Below, piece after piece: positions 1 through 8,665 of a DNA stretch of 64,000 nt (the first letter of the stretch is position 1; each line of letters starts with the position of its first letter). The translations under genes and the position numbers were made by a program. Below the pieces are notes generated by a model. It was not told the DNA's origin, ran no database searches, and saw only the letters and a program-made list of their open reading frames with translations. This DNA comes from Emticicia sp051209875 (GTDB lineage Bacteria; Bacteroidota; Bacteroidia; Cytophagales; Spirosomataceae). The stretch spans positions 60,011-124,010 of the forward strand of contig NZ_JBNTQY010000002.1 in the NCBI RefSeq assembly GCF_051209875.1. The letters run 5' to 3'.

Positions 1-2
1 AA

Positions 3-371
3 GATACTAATGGAAACTTGTCGGTTTTTGAGTTTATCGGTTATGCAAAAGGCGGTCCACCCATGCATATTCACCCAAATCAGGATGAAGTTTTTTTTAT
101 TCAAGAAGGTAAATATAAATTTGTAGTGGGAAGCGAACCCCATTATTTAGAAGCAGGCGATACCATTTTTTTGCCTCGTAATGTGCCCCATGCATTTGCT
201 CAACTAAGCGATACAGGTAAAATGATGTTTTTATTCCAACCTTCAGGTAAAATGGAAGATTATTTCAGAGAATTGGGTAAACTTAAATCTGCTCCATCGC
301 CGCAAGAAGGGGCAAAAATATTTGCCGATCATGACATGAAAGTTGTTGGTCCACCCTTATCTTTAGATTGA
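3..371 (+). CDS. Cupin-domain protein, 5'-truncated by window edge
   Basis: Single-domain cupin, about 120 residues visible. The reading frame is open to the first base of the window (D-T-N-G-N-L before the first possible TTG start at 18), so the true start lies outside. Visible cupin motifs are PPMHIHPNQDEVFFIQEG (motif 1, with metal-ligand type H-x-H and a later E) and a second motif around LPRNVPHAF. Cupins of this size bind a metal and act as small isomerase or dioxygenase-like enzymes or as sensors; the substrate cannot be told. It ends 10 bases before the AraC-type gene and is probably co-transcribed with it. Family assignment is firm; function is unknown. Confidence 0.8.
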   Translation, partial: DTNGNLSVFEFIGYAKGGPPMHIHPNQDEVFFIQEGKYKFVVGSEPHYLEAGDTIFLPRNVPHAFAQLSDTGKMMFLFQPSGKMEDYFRELGKLKSAPSPQEGAKIFADHDMKVVGPPLSLD

Positions 372-381
372 TAATAAAACT

Positions 382-1236
382 ATGGAAGGGATTTACGATT
401 ATCGTCTGCCTCATCCAGCCTTGCGTGAATACGTAAGGCTATTCCAGATTGTGGGATGTACGTTTCCAAGTTCGATGACAAACTTGCCAGTGAAACCTTA
501 CTGGCCTCGTGCGGAGAACTGCCTTTCGTTTTTTCCTAAAGACCCCGAAAAAGTAGAATATGGTTTTGATGGAAAGCCTATTGAAAGTGCCACTTCACGC
601 TTGTATGGTCAGCATAGTATCGTTACGAATCGACACGTAGGACAAGACTTTATGGTGTTTCAGGTGCAGTTTCAGCCCGGTGCATTGGCTCGGCTAACAG
701 GTATGCCTGTCAACGACTTGACCAATACATTTGTAGATGCTGAAACTATTTTTTCAAAGGAAATTAGAACAGTAAATGAGCGATTGAGTTATACGAAACA
801 CTATTCAGATATGATTCCGATTGTTGAAGAATTTTTGGTTTATCTTATCAAAAGGCAATCAAAGAATCGCTACAAAAACAATCTTCTTCCAATTGATCGA
901 GTTAATCAATTCATATTAGAAAAGAAAGGTATTGTTTCGCTCGATTGGTTGGCCAGCCAAGCCAGTTTGGGTACGAGGCAATTTCATCGTCAATTTATTG
1001 AAAGACACGGCGTTAGTCCCAAATTATTCACCAGAATAACTCGTTTTGAGTATGCCATCAAACTAAAACACCTTAACACAAATAAAGATTGGCTTACCGT
1101 TGCAATTGAATTAGGTTATTACGATTACCAACATTTGGTTCGGGACTTTAAAGAATTTACAACTCTTACACCCAATCAATTTCTGGATGCTGAAGAAAAC
1201 GGTCCGGAACGGACTTTTGGGATGATTGAAGTTTGA
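382..1236 (+). CDS. AraC-family transcriptional regulator (DUF6597-type N-domain)
   Basis: A 284-residue regulator. The N-terminal two thirds (about 1-170) resembles the DUF6597/cupin-like sensor domain of Bacteroidetes AraC proteins, starting with a region of type YRLPHPALREYVRLF. The C-terminal third (about 175-275) is a double helix-turn-helix: LDWLASQASLGTRQFHRQF is the first HTH and the segment AIELGYYDYQHLVRDFKEFT is the conserved second HTH, followed by TPNQFL. It follows the cupin gene with a 10-base gap, so the cupin may modify or bind the signal that the regulator responds to (inference). No partner gene identifies the effector. Confidence 0.85.
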   Translation: MEGIYDYRLPHPALREYVRLFQIVGCTFPSSMTNLPVKPYWPRAENCLSFFPKDPEKVEYGFDGKPIESATSRLYGQHSIVTNRHVGQDFMVFQVQFQPGALARLTGMPVNDLTNTFVDAETIFSKEIRTVNERLSYTKHYSDMIPIVEEFLVYLIKRQSKNRYKNNLLPIDRVNQFILEKKGIVSLDWLASQASLGTRQFHRQFIERHGVSPKLFTRITRFEYAIKLKHLNTNKDWLTVAIELGYYDYQHLVRDFKEFTTLTPNQFLDAEENGPERTFGMIEV

Positions 1237-1454
1237 GAGACTCGACGTTTGTTCTCAATCTTAAATTTGGCACAGGCAATAACTGAGTTAATGGTGGTTT
1301 AATAGACCAATTTTATCGAATAAATTTAAGAAAACGCTCCATTTAAAATGTTCATTTATACCACTTGAATAATTAGATAAAAACACCTAATATTACATAA
1401 TGTTTTAATCCATTATAATTAAAATAAATACCTATTTATCGAATAATAAAAATT

Positions 1455-2054
1455 ATGCCAAGAAATGTCGCTTATTTAAGGGTTTCAACCATTGACCAAG
1501 ACCTTGAAAAAAACAAGTCTCAACTGCTACACCTTGCCAATGATAAAAATTTAGGAAAAGTGGAATTCGTTGAAGAAAAGGCTTCGGGCAGAATTCATTG
1601 GAGAGAAAGAAAAATTGGAGATATTGTTGAAACGCTTACTTCGGGAGATACCATCCTATTAAGTGAATTTTCACGATTGGGAAGAAGCATGCTTGAGTGT
1701 ATGGAAATAATTTCGATAGCCACTCAGAAAGGAATCAAGATTTATACTGTTAAAGGAAACTGGCAATTAGACGATACCATTCAGAGTAAAGTGATGGCAA
1801 TGGTCTTTTCGATGGTTGCTGAAATAGAAAGAGACTTGATTTCAAAAAGAACAAAAGAGGCTCTTCAAACTAAAAAAAACAATGGGGTAAAACTCGGAAG
1901 ACCGATAGGTGCAGGGAAAAGTAAGTTGGATAAATATAAAGTTGAAATTGAAGCACTTCTTAGTAATGGCTCAACTAAAAAATTCATTGCTAAAAGATAT
2001 AACTCTTCTGAGTCGAATCTTTTTAACTGGTTGCAGAAAAATAAATTGACTTAA
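1455..2054 (+). CDS. Serine recombinase (resolvase/invertase family)
   Basis: A 199-residue site-specific recombinase of normal resolvase length. The N-terminal catalytic domain shows YLRVSTIDQD with the nucleophile serine at residue 11, LLSEFSRLGRSMLECMEII, and the helix-E region AMVFSMVAEIERDLISKRTKEAL. The C-terminus GSTKKFIAKRYNSSESNLF forms an HTH for DNA binding. Enzymes of this family cut and rejoin DNA at short res-like sites through a phosphoserine intermediate. It stands alone, flanked by more than 150 bases of AT-rich intergenic DNA on both sides. It probably marks an old mobile-element insertion. It is not closely similar to the recombinases at 5535 and 34384. Confidence 0.85.
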   Translation: MPRNVAYLRVSTIDQDLEKNKSQLLHLANDKNLGKVEFVEEKASGRIHWRERKIGDIVETLTSGDTILLSEFSRLGRSMLECMEIISIATQKGIKIYTVKGNWQLDDTIQSKVMAMVFSMVAEIERDLISKRTKEALQTKKNNGVKLGRPIGAGKSKLDKYKVEIEALLSNGSTKKFIAKRYNSSESNLFNWLQKNKLT

Positions 2055-2229
2055 ATATATTCTAAATATCAACATTAAGACAAAGAGAAGCCGAAATGAA
2101 CCCTTATTTTATAAAAATTTGGGAATGACCCAGAGTTTATTCAAAAGTTGTATATAGTAATCAGTTGTGTGCAATACAACCACTGACAGTGCAAAGAGAA
2201 AGGAAAGGACAAAACATAAAAAAGAATAG

Positions 2230-2238
2230 TATATTTGC
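2230..2238 (+). promoter_or_regulatory. Bacteroidetes -7 promoter box (TATATTTGC)
   Basis: TATATTTGC matches the Bacteroidota sigma-A -7 consensus TAnnTTTG. No clear -33 TTG is visible at the expected distance. The expected transcription start (about 2242-2246) coincides with the GTG that opens the next reading frame, which suggests a leaderless transcript for the small gene and the TonB receptor behind it. Confidence 0.5.
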
Positions 2239-2241
2239 ACA

Positions 2242-2565
2242 GTGAAAGATTTGACAAAACATATAGTATTTTACTTGTTAACTTTCTTCTACTTGCTATC
2301 GGCATTAGAAGTAAATGCTTATGGCTTTCAAAATACATTCTTTGATGAATTTGACACTTATATTGAAAGCAAAGAACAAGTATTTGAGAAAGCAACTATT
2401 AAGCAACCGAAAAAAGATAAAGAAACTTCACTACCTTTGTTTTCCGTTGCAAATACCCATTTTATAAATCCCACATTTTTAGTACAAGTTAAAAATTACT
2501 CAAGCCTTTATTCACAACTACACAAGTGCAAATTAACTATACTTCATTCCGTTTGGCGAATTTGA
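2242..2565 (+). CDS. Small secreted hypothetical protein upstream of a TonB receptor
   Basis: A 107-residue protein of unknown function. The N-terminus (about residues 6-26) is a signal peptide or membrane anchor (HIVFYLLTFFYLLSALEVNA), followed by a polar linker and a conserved-looking C-terminal tail LHKCKLTILHSVWRI. The only in-frame start is GTG at 2242, directly after the -7 box, so translation may be leaderless. The gene ends 58 bases before the ATG of the TonB-dependent receptor. Small secreted proteins of this kind often precede metal or siderophore receptors in Bacteroidota, so a role in ligand delivery is possible, but this is inference. No recognised domain. Confidence 0.6.
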   Translation: MKDLTKHIVFYLLTFFYLLSALEVNAYGFQNTFFDEFDTYIESKEQVFEKATIKQPKKDKETSLPLFSVANTHFINPTFLVQVKNYSSLYSQLHKCKLTILHSVWRI

Positions 2566-2623
2566 TTTTTTGATAAATTTTAACAAAAAAAATCAAAAAA
2601 TTATTTTAAAAAAAATCAAGAAA

Positions 2624-4792
2624 ATGAAGTATTTACTCTTCATAACTTTTGGCATATTTATTTGTCAAACTGTTATGGCACAAAATAATATCAAAGCTAT
2701 CATCAAGGACGAAAAAACCAATGAGCCTCTAATTGGTGTTACCGTATTTTTAAAAGGTACTCAAAATGGTACAACGTCTGACGAAAAAGGTTTTGCAGAA
2801 CTAAAAAATATTCCTAATGGAAAAGAAACAATCATTTTTCAGTCTGTTGGGTACAAGAAAAAGGAAATAGATATTTCTTTTCCGCAAGACACTATTATTA
2901 ATATTTTATTAGAAACATCGTCCAGTGAATTAGATGAAGTTAAAATCGTTGCTTCGACAAGAAGTAGCCGAAATATTAAAAATATTCCTACCAGAATTGA
3001 AACAATAAGTGGTGATGAGTTGAATGAAAAAGCGGTGATGCAACCAGGAAATATAAAGATGTTATTAACCGAAAGCACTGGTATTCAAACTCAACAAACT
3101 TCACAGGTTTCAGCAAGTGCAAGCATACGTATACAAGGGTTAGACGGAAAATACACCCAACTTTTACAAGACGGATTTCCTTTGTATTCAGGTTTTGCAG
3201 GCGGTTTAAGTATTTTACAAATCCCACCTTTAAACTTAAAAAGAGCAGAAGTTATCAAAGGCTCAACTTCTACTCTTTATGGTGGTGGAGCAATTGCTGG
3301 CTTAATAAACTTAATCACAAAAGAACCAACCATTAATAGAGAGATTTCATTCTTAACAAATACCAATCAAACAAGTGCTTTGGATTTGAGCGGATTTTAT
3401 TCAGAAAGGTACAAAAAAACAGGTTTGACAGTTTTTGCCTCAAGCAATTTTCAAAAAGCATACGATGCTAATAAAGACGGCTTTTCGGACATTCCAAAAT
3501 TTGACAGATATACAATTAATCCAAAGTTTTTTTATTATCCAAACGACAAAACCACTTTTAGTGCAGGCATAAATGCAGGGTTTGAAAAGCGTAAAGGTGG
3601 CGACTTACAAGTAATTAACAACAAAGCTGATGCAACACATACTTTTTTTGAAACCAATATAACAAATCGGTTTTCTACCCAAACAAAATTTGAGAAAACA
3701 TTTGCCAACAAAAACATTTTGACACTTAAAAATAGTATTGGCTATTTTAATCGTAAAATTGACAGAGCAACTTATAATTTTGAAGGAAAACAAATAGCGA
3801 CTTTTAGCGAAGTAAATTATCTTATCCCCAATGAAAAATCAGAGTGGAATTTAGGTGCGAATGTTGTATCTGATAATTTTAATCAAGTCAATTCAGTTCC
3901 CAATAAATTAGTTTATTCAAATGCTGTTTTTGGTTTTTTTGCTCAAAATAATTTAAAGATTTCAGACAAATTTATTGTAGAAAGTGGTTTGAGATTTGAT
4001 TATAGTAGTAGAAAAAATCTTTTTGTACTGCCTCGTTTATCATTGTTGTACAAAATAAATGAAAAACTAACATCAAGATTTGGTGGCGGTTTGGGCTACA
4101 AAGCACCCACAATTTTTTCGGAAGAAGCCGAAGAACTTGCTTTTCAAAATATAATGCCACTTGATTTTTCAAAAATAACTGCTGAAAAATCTTATGGCTT
4201 AAATGCTGACATCAACTATAAAACAACCATTTTTGAGAACATAAGCTTATCGTTTAATCAAATGTTTTTCTATACCAAAATAAATAATCCCATTATCTTA
4301 AATCAAATTTCAAACAGCACTTTTTTGTTTATAAATGCCAATGGAAATATAGATACCAAAGGCTTTGAAACAAATTTAAAACTACGTTATGACGAAATCG
4401 CTTTATACGTTGGTTATACCTATATAGATGCAAACAGAAATTTCAACGGTAACTCAACAATAAATCCATTGACTTCAAGACACCGACTTTACACAAGTTT
4501 AATGTATGAATTGGAAAACAAATTGAAAATTGCTTACGAATTATTTTATACAGGAAAACAACAACTTAACAATAGAGAAAAGGTAAGAGATTATTGGGTT
4601 ATGGGTGTTTCAGGTGAATATAAATTGAATAAATACATTAGTGCTTTTGCAAACTTTGAAAACTTTTTAGACAAGCGACAATCTCGGTGGGAAAGTATGT
4701 ATTCAGGCACAATTCAAAACCCGCAATTTAGAGAAGTTTATACACCGACTGACGGAATTATTATAAATGGTGGTTTTAAAATCAATATGTAA
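2624..4792 (+). CDS. TonB-dependent outer-membrane receptor
   Basis: A 722-residue outer-membrane receptor. The start at 2624 is chosen because it opens a signal peptide (MKYLLFITFGIFICQTVMAQ); the longer frame begins with a TTG and a lysine-rich stretch without signal character. Domains in order: a carboxypeptidase-regulatory-like (CarbopepD_reg-like) domain at about 21-105, a plug domain at about 120-230 (IRIQGLDGKYTQLLQDG and EVIKGSTSTLYGGGAIAG), then a beta-barrel ending in an aromatic-rich C-terminus. The plug resembles the BtuB/CirA/FecA group that imports metal chelates or cobalamin using TonB-ExbBD energy. It is not SusC-sized and no SusD follows. The next gene overlaps its stop codon, so the two are translationally coupled. 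Confidence 0.9.
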   Translation: MKYLLFITFGIFICQTVMAQNNIKAIIKDEKTNEPLIGVTVFLKGTQNGTTSDEKGFAELKNIPNGKETIIFQSVGYKKKEIDISFPQDTIINILLETSSSELDEVKIVASTRSSRNIKNIPTRIETISGDELNEKAVMQPGNIKMLLTESTGIQTQQTSQVSASASIRIQGLDGKYTQLLQDGFPLYSGFAGGLSILQIPPLNLKRAEVIKGSTSTLYGGGAIAGLINLITKEPTINREISFLTNTNQTSALDLSGFYSERYKKTGLTVFASSNFQKAYDANKDGFSDIPKFDRYTINPKFFYYPNDKTTFSAGINAGFEKRKGGDLQVINNKADATHTFFETNITNRFSTQTKFEKTFANKNILTLKNSIGYFNRKIDRATYNFEGKQIATFSEVNYLIPNEKSEWNLGANVVSDNFNQVNSVPNKLVYSNAVFGFFAQNNLKISDKFIVESGLRFDYSSRKNLFVLPRLSLLYKINEKLTSRFGGGLGYKAPTIFSEEAEELAFQNIMPLDFSKITAEKSYGLNADINYKTTIFENISLSFNQMFFYTKINNPIILNQISNSTFLFINANGNIDTKGFETNLKLRYDEIALYVGYTYIDANRNFNGNSTINPLTSRHRLYTSLMYELENKLKIAYELFYTGKQQLNNREKVRDYWVMGVSGEYKLNKYISAFANFENFLDKRQSRWESMYSGTIQNPQFREVYTPTDGIIINGGFKINM

Positions 4793-5157
4793 TGTTTGAA
4801 AAGTTGAAACAAATTGTAAGAAAATTAAAGCAAGAAATTGTTCCGCTTTACTATGCGTTATTTGACAAGAGAACACCAATCATCGCAAAAATATTTGCGG
4901 GGATAACAGTCGGTTATTTATTAAGTCCAATAGATTTAATTCCCGATTTTATACCAGTTCTTGGACTATTAGACGACTTAATAATTGTGCCATTACTTAT
5001 AAAATTTACACTAACACTAATTCCGGCACATATCATTGACGATATAAAGAACAAAATTGACAGCCAACAAAGATTACCTCAAAAATGGTATTATGCCATA
5101 CCAATCATTTTAATTTATGTGGCACTAATCGTGTTGACAGTTAAACATTTTAAGTGA
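4792..5157 (+). CDS. DUF1232 (YkvA-family) membrane protein
   Basis: A 121-residue protein with the DUF1232 signature YLLSPIDLIPDFIPVLGLLDDLIIVPLLI at residues about 42-70, given here only as its key blocks SPIDLIPDFIP and LGLLDD. A C-terminal hydrophobic helix (about 98-117) anchors it in the membrane. The ATG overlaps the TAA of the TonB receptor by one base, indicating coupled translation. The biochemical function of DUF1232 is not known; the linkage to the receptor suggests an envelope role. Confidence 0.85.
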   Translation: MFEKLKQIVRKLKQEIVPLYYALFDKRTPIIAKIFAGITVGYLLSPIDLIPDFIPVLGLLDDLIIVPLLIKFTLTLIPAHIIDDIKNKIDSQQRLPQKWYYAIPIILIYVALIVLTVKHFK

Positions 5158-5184
5158 TTATAAAAGCGTTCAACAAAAAGTAAC

Positions 5185-5206
5185 GCACAAAATAGATGTT
5201 TTGTGC
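5185..5206. terminator. Hairpin after the receptor operon
   Basis: Perfect 8-base arms GCACAAAA and TTTTGTGC with a 6-base loop, 28 bases after the DUF1232 stop codon. There is no U-run behind it, so an intrinsic terminator is only one possible reading. Confidence 0.35.
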
Positions 5207-5263
5207 AATTGAGCTTGCGTAAATAAACTAAATATTAGTAATGCTATTCAGCCCTATTACTAA

Positions 5264-5298
5264 ATTTGTACTGCTGGAATTATTCCAGCAGTACAAAT
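5264..5298. repeat. 35-bp near-perfect palindrome
   Basis: Arms of 17 bases (ATTTGTACTGCTGGAAT and its exact complement) around a single central T. It lies in the 378-base gene-free stretch 5158-5534, between the receptor operon and the truncated resolvase. The rest of that stretch is AT-rich with no other feature apart from the hairpin at 5185. No T-run follows, so it is not a typical terminator. A recombinase site, transposon-end relic or dimeric protein operator are alternatives. Confidence 0.6.
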
Positions 5299-5534
5299 AG
5301 TTAATGTGCAACATTGATTTATTTTTAAAATAAGGTTAATAAGTTTAAAATACCAGAAATTCCAGTTTTTTTGAAATATCAATTGCCAGATTTCGTTTGG
5401 ACCGCTACATATCTTCAATTTTAGTTTTTTAGAGTTGTCATTAAATAGGTTAACCGAAGTCTATTTGCTCACTTGCACAAAGCCTTGAATGTTAGTGACT
5501 CTTTATTTTTCATAGGCAAAATAATGTTAAAATT

Positions 5535-5990
5535 TTAGGGCAAAATGTCGCTAAAAGTGACACCTAAAATTACTCCTCGTTTTTTTGCCGCTTTTTGAGC
5601 TTCTTTTGTTCGGGTGCGTATCTGTTCTCTCTCATGCTCGGCGAACGCTGCCAATAAATGAAGCATCAGGCGATTAGCGTGTGGATTATCAACGGCAACA
5701 AACTCAACCTTGCTTTCCATCAAACTCGATATGAAGGCTACGTTTCGACCTAAGCGGTCAAGTTTGGCAATGACTAAGATTGCTTTTTGTTTTAGACATT
5801 GTTTTAGAGCTTCTTGCAACTGCGGACGATTATTCTTTTTGCCACTTTCTATTTCAGTAAACTCTCCAACAATTTCCCATTGCTTAAAAATTGCAAATTG
5901 TTGGACTGTTGCATTTTGGGCTTCCAAACCCAAACCACTTTTTCCCTGTCGGTCGGTTGAGACTCTGTAATAGGCAATTGCTTTATTCAT
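5535..5990 (-). pseudogene. Truncated serine recombinase lacking its DNA-binding domain
   Basis: A 151-residue reading frame with an intact resolvase catalytic domain: AYYRVSTDRQGKSGLG (serine 11), IAKLDRLGRNVAFISSLME, and LLAAFAEHEREQIRTRTKEA. Family members continue after the KKRGV... segment with a C-terminal HTH, giving about 180-200 residues. Here the protein diverges at about residue 143 and stops at once (FSDILP). It is probably a 3'-truncated remnant, unable to bind DNA on its own. The 35-bp palindrome at 5264-5298 lies downstream of the truncated end. Confidence 0.7.
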
Positions 5991-6255
5991 ATAGTAAAAT
6001 TTTACTCAAAATTACAAATTTGTTCGGATACATACGTCCGTTTATATCCGAACAAAAAGAAATAACAACTCTATTTTGAGAAATTACTATTTAAAGAATG
6101 AATATATTAAAATTTGCAGGAAGAAGTAAACAAGAATGACCGTTCTTGCTTTGTTGCAAATATAAGATTTTTTGAGATGAAGACAAGGGCTAACTATAAT
6201 CTATAGTATATTAATTGGGGAGTCATTGAAAATACAACAGTTTTTGTCAAAATTA

Positions 6256-6392
6256 CCGCCAACGGTTCGGGTATTGGCGAAGGTAGGGTATTTGAAATAC
6301 GTTAGCTTGGATTATTTACAAATGTTTATAGAAGTACTAATCTTCAATTACTTCCATCAGCCCTGCTTTTGCCAATACCTTGTTAGCTGTGG
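6256..6392 (+). repeat. attC-like imperfect hairpin element 1
   Basis: Two arms fold over 137 bases. The left arm 6256-6288 contains GCCAAC, an extra-helical GGTTCG, then GGTATTGGCGAAGGTAGGG-type sequence; the right arm 6361-6392 contains CCCTGCTTTTGCCAATACC, then GTTAGC, followed by a T6 run. The arms pair along almost their full length, with G:T pairs and one bulge. This bipartite shape (outer RYYAAC/GTTRGY box, bulge, inner box, variable loop) recalls integron attC sites. It lies just downstream (3') of the minus-strand OmpA operon. The remainder of 5991-6403 shows no gene. Being an attC is inference; no integron integrase is in the window. Confidence 0.5.
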
Positions 6393-6403
6393 TTTTTTCT
6401 CTG

Positions 6404-7405
6404 TTAGAGTTTTTTTGTATTGATGAAAGTATATAGCTTATTCCAATCAATTGTATTTAATATTTCGTGATTTTTTTCAAATGAAATGCCTGTAATTTTT
6501 ACTACAAAATTATAAACACTATAATCTGCATTTAATCTTAAAGGCTCTGTTTTGCTATGTTCAATGTTTTGTCCTATTTGTACAATTGTTTCGTATTGTT
6601 TTCCCAGTTTGCTATTAATATTTGGCTTTTTTGTGTAATCATTTACCTGCTTCATATCTTCATTTTCTTGAAAGGCAGATATGTCTTTCAAATTGTCTGT
6701 TGCAGTATATGGTATTGTATATTTTGCAGATAGCTTAAAGGATGTCTTTTTCAAAATGTCGCTTTCAGAAGTCGGGTAATCAAGCGATGTTCTATTATAT
6801 TCAAATACTATTGTAAAATTACTTTGTGTTTTATGAAAAGTCCCTTCATCAAAAAGCAATAGATTTGCTGCCCCATATCCCTTATACAATGGGTGGTTCA
6901 TATCTCCAAAATTCAATCCCTTTTTCCTATATGTTTCGTTTAAACTGTCTGTTTTATGCTGATAAATACTATTAAGTTTATCTGCACTTTCTAAATAGAT
7001 TGATGGTAGGTTTGCATAAATACCAATTAAAAGGTCTGATTTCACATTGCCTAAAAAAAATGCTGGTTCTTGTTCTTCTGTACAAGGTACGCTTGTGGGT
7101 ATTTCTTTCCATTTGGAATACCCTTCTTGGTCAAATTGAAAAGGATTGTTTGACCATTTATTCTCGTAATTATAATAACTCCAGTCTTGCAATGGGCAAT
7201 TATCGCAGTAATTAATAGTTACTTTGCTTAATGGCTCAAAGATAGCCTCACCAACTTTTTTATGAATATCCTTATATATGTTGAGTGCTTTTGTTGGGCA
7301 ACCATACGGGTTTGGTGCTCCATCAATTCGTAAGGTGTCGCATTTTTGTGCATTTGCATTTTTAATTGCAAGAAATAAAATTGTTACAAAAATTAATTGT
7401 TTCAT
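6404..7405 (-). CDS. Secreted hypothetical protein, third gene of OmpA operon
   Basis: A 333-residue protein of unknown function. It begins with a signal peptide (MKQLIFVTILFLAIKNANAQ, cleavage after AQ). Cysteines at CDTL...PYGC and NYCDNC suggest disulfides or a metal site in the N-terminal 70 residues. The rest is soluble and rich in aromatic and polar residues, with no recognised domain. It starts 5 bases after the stop of the preceding gene at 7411, so it belongs to one operon with the OmpA-family protein. A periplasmic or outer-membrane-associated role is likely. Confidence 0.65.
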   Translation of the reverse strand: MKQLIFVTILFLAIKNANAQKCDTLRIDGAPNPYGCPTKALNIYKDIHKKVGEAIFEPLSKVTINYCDNCPLQDWSYYNYENKWSNNPFQFDQEGYSKWKEIPTSVPCTEEQEPAFFLGNVKSDLLIGIYANLPSIYLESADKLNSIYQHKTDSLNETYRKKGLNFGDMNHPLYKGYGAANLLLFDEGTFHKTQSNFTIVFEYNRTSLDYPTSESDILKKTSFKLSAKYTIPYTATDNLKDISAFQENEDMKQVNDYTKKPNINSKLGKQYETIVQIGQNIEHSKTEPLRLNADYSVYNFVVKITGISFEKNHEILNTIDWNKLYTFINTKKL

Positions 7406-7410
7406 AATTA

Positions 7411-8658
7411 TTATTTTCTATTAATATTAAAAGCATCAATAATCCATTTAGGAAGATCGGTAATTCCTACTTCCTCATTTTTAGTTTCAGATGGCAAAGT
7501 TGTATATCTTCTCAAATCGTCAGAATACCCATAGTTTTTCAAACTGTATTTAGTTAAATCACTTGCCTCTTTATATGTTTTTAGACCAATTTCTATATTC
7601 AAATCAATTTGTATCCTAACATTTTGATCTTCATACACATTTTGCCAATAAGCATCTTGATTGATTTGATTGGTTTTTACCTCTTTTTTAGTCAGAATTT
7701 TCTCTATATTTCCTCTAAAATAATCAGTGAGTGTTGTGTCAGAACTGTAGCTATAAAATCTAAAAATTTTTGAAGTTAATACTGCGTTGGCTAAAAATTC
7801 ACCAGCATTGGTATAATCTTCTTGTGGCTTGTAGGGGGGTATCCGCATTTCGCCATCGGCAAAAGCCGTTTCACAATTTAATAGCGTAGTCCAGCTATTG
7901 ATAATTGTTGTCATGGCTTCCAATTTTTGTTTCACTTCATCGGTAGCATCGTTTGTTGAAGAGGATAGTGTACACTTTTCTTTATCGCCACCTTTTACAA
8001 AATTACGAATACAAGTAGTATCCATATTGGTTATTTGCAAAGGCACAAACCAATCTATTAGTTCGGCTCTTTTGTTTTTGGGGTTGTATCTTATTTTAGG
8101 ACTAAATTGTTTTAACGGTTCATTCATTTTTTCGTCATCAAGATTTTTCCCAAATACTAAGGTGCCTTCGCTACAAGTATATCGTTTTTTGTCATTTTTT
8201 TGTTCGGCAATTGTATTGGTACTGCTTAAATGTTGTTGCCAAGTTTGGGTTGTATTGCCTACCTGCTTGTATTCTGCTCTTGTGCTAAATGCTGGATCAT
8301 AGTGGTAATCAGCAATAGTACTATCGGTTTTGTAAAAATTTATAACCCCAGTTTCAGGGTCAATATTTTTTTCAATACCCCAAAGAAATAAATTGCCAGC
8401 AAAAAACAAATTACTTTCGTCTACTAATTTTGATGTAGCTTCTACTAATCCATTTGCGGTAGAATTTGGATTACTCAATCCTTCTTTTTCTTTGTGAAGA
8501 GAATAGTTGCTCGTTTTATTTCTAACTTTTATGACATAAAATGTGTTGTAGGTTAATTTTTTTTGAGTGTAATCAATCTTTCTATCCGGTAATTGGGCAT
8601 AAGATTTTGTGGCAAGAAGTGCAATAATAAAGACCAATAAAATTTTCAAGTTTTTCAT
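7411..8658 (-). CDS. Secreted hypothetical protein, second gene of OmpA operon
   Basis: A 415-residue protein with a signal peptide (MKNLKILLVFIIALLATKSYAQ). No domain is recognised. The mature protein is soluble, with a segment of repeated polar motifs (YKQVGNTTQTWQQHLSSTN) and several scattered cysteines (residues about 160, 215-230 and 260). It sits between an OmpA-type protein (7-base gap) and another secreted protein (5-base gap), so all three are probably made together and act in the periplasm or at the outer membrane. Confidence 0.65.
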   Translation of the reverse strand: MKNLKILLVFIIALLATKSYAQLPDRKIDYTQKKLTYNTFYVIKVRNKTSNYSLHKEKEGLSNPNSTANGLVEATSKLVDESNLFFAGNLFLWGIEKNIDPETGVINFYKTDSTIADYHYDPAFSTRAEYKQVGNTTQTWQQHLSSTNTIAEQKNDKKRYTCSEGTLVFGKNLDDEKMNEPLKQFSPKIRYNPKNKRAELIDWFVPLQITNMDTTCIRNFVKGGDKEKCTLSSSTNDATDEVKQKLEAMTTIINSWTTLLNCETAFADGEMRIPPYKPQEDYTNAGEFLANAVLTSKIFRFYSYSSDTTLTDYFRGNIEKILTKKEVKTNQINQDAYWQNVYEDQNVRIQIDLNIEIGLKTYKEASDLTKYSLKNYGYSDDLRRYTTLPSETKNEEVGITDLPKWIIDAFNINRK

Positions 8659-8665
8659 AACTTAC

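Noticed and set aside
2570..2623. Upstream TTG start of the TonB receptor
   Set aside because: It would put a lysine/asparagine-rich stretch ahead of a typical signal peptide that begins at ATG 2624.
5264..5298. Simple transcription terminator
   Set aside because: No U-tract on either side, over 100 bases from the nearest stop codon, and arms unusually long and perfect.
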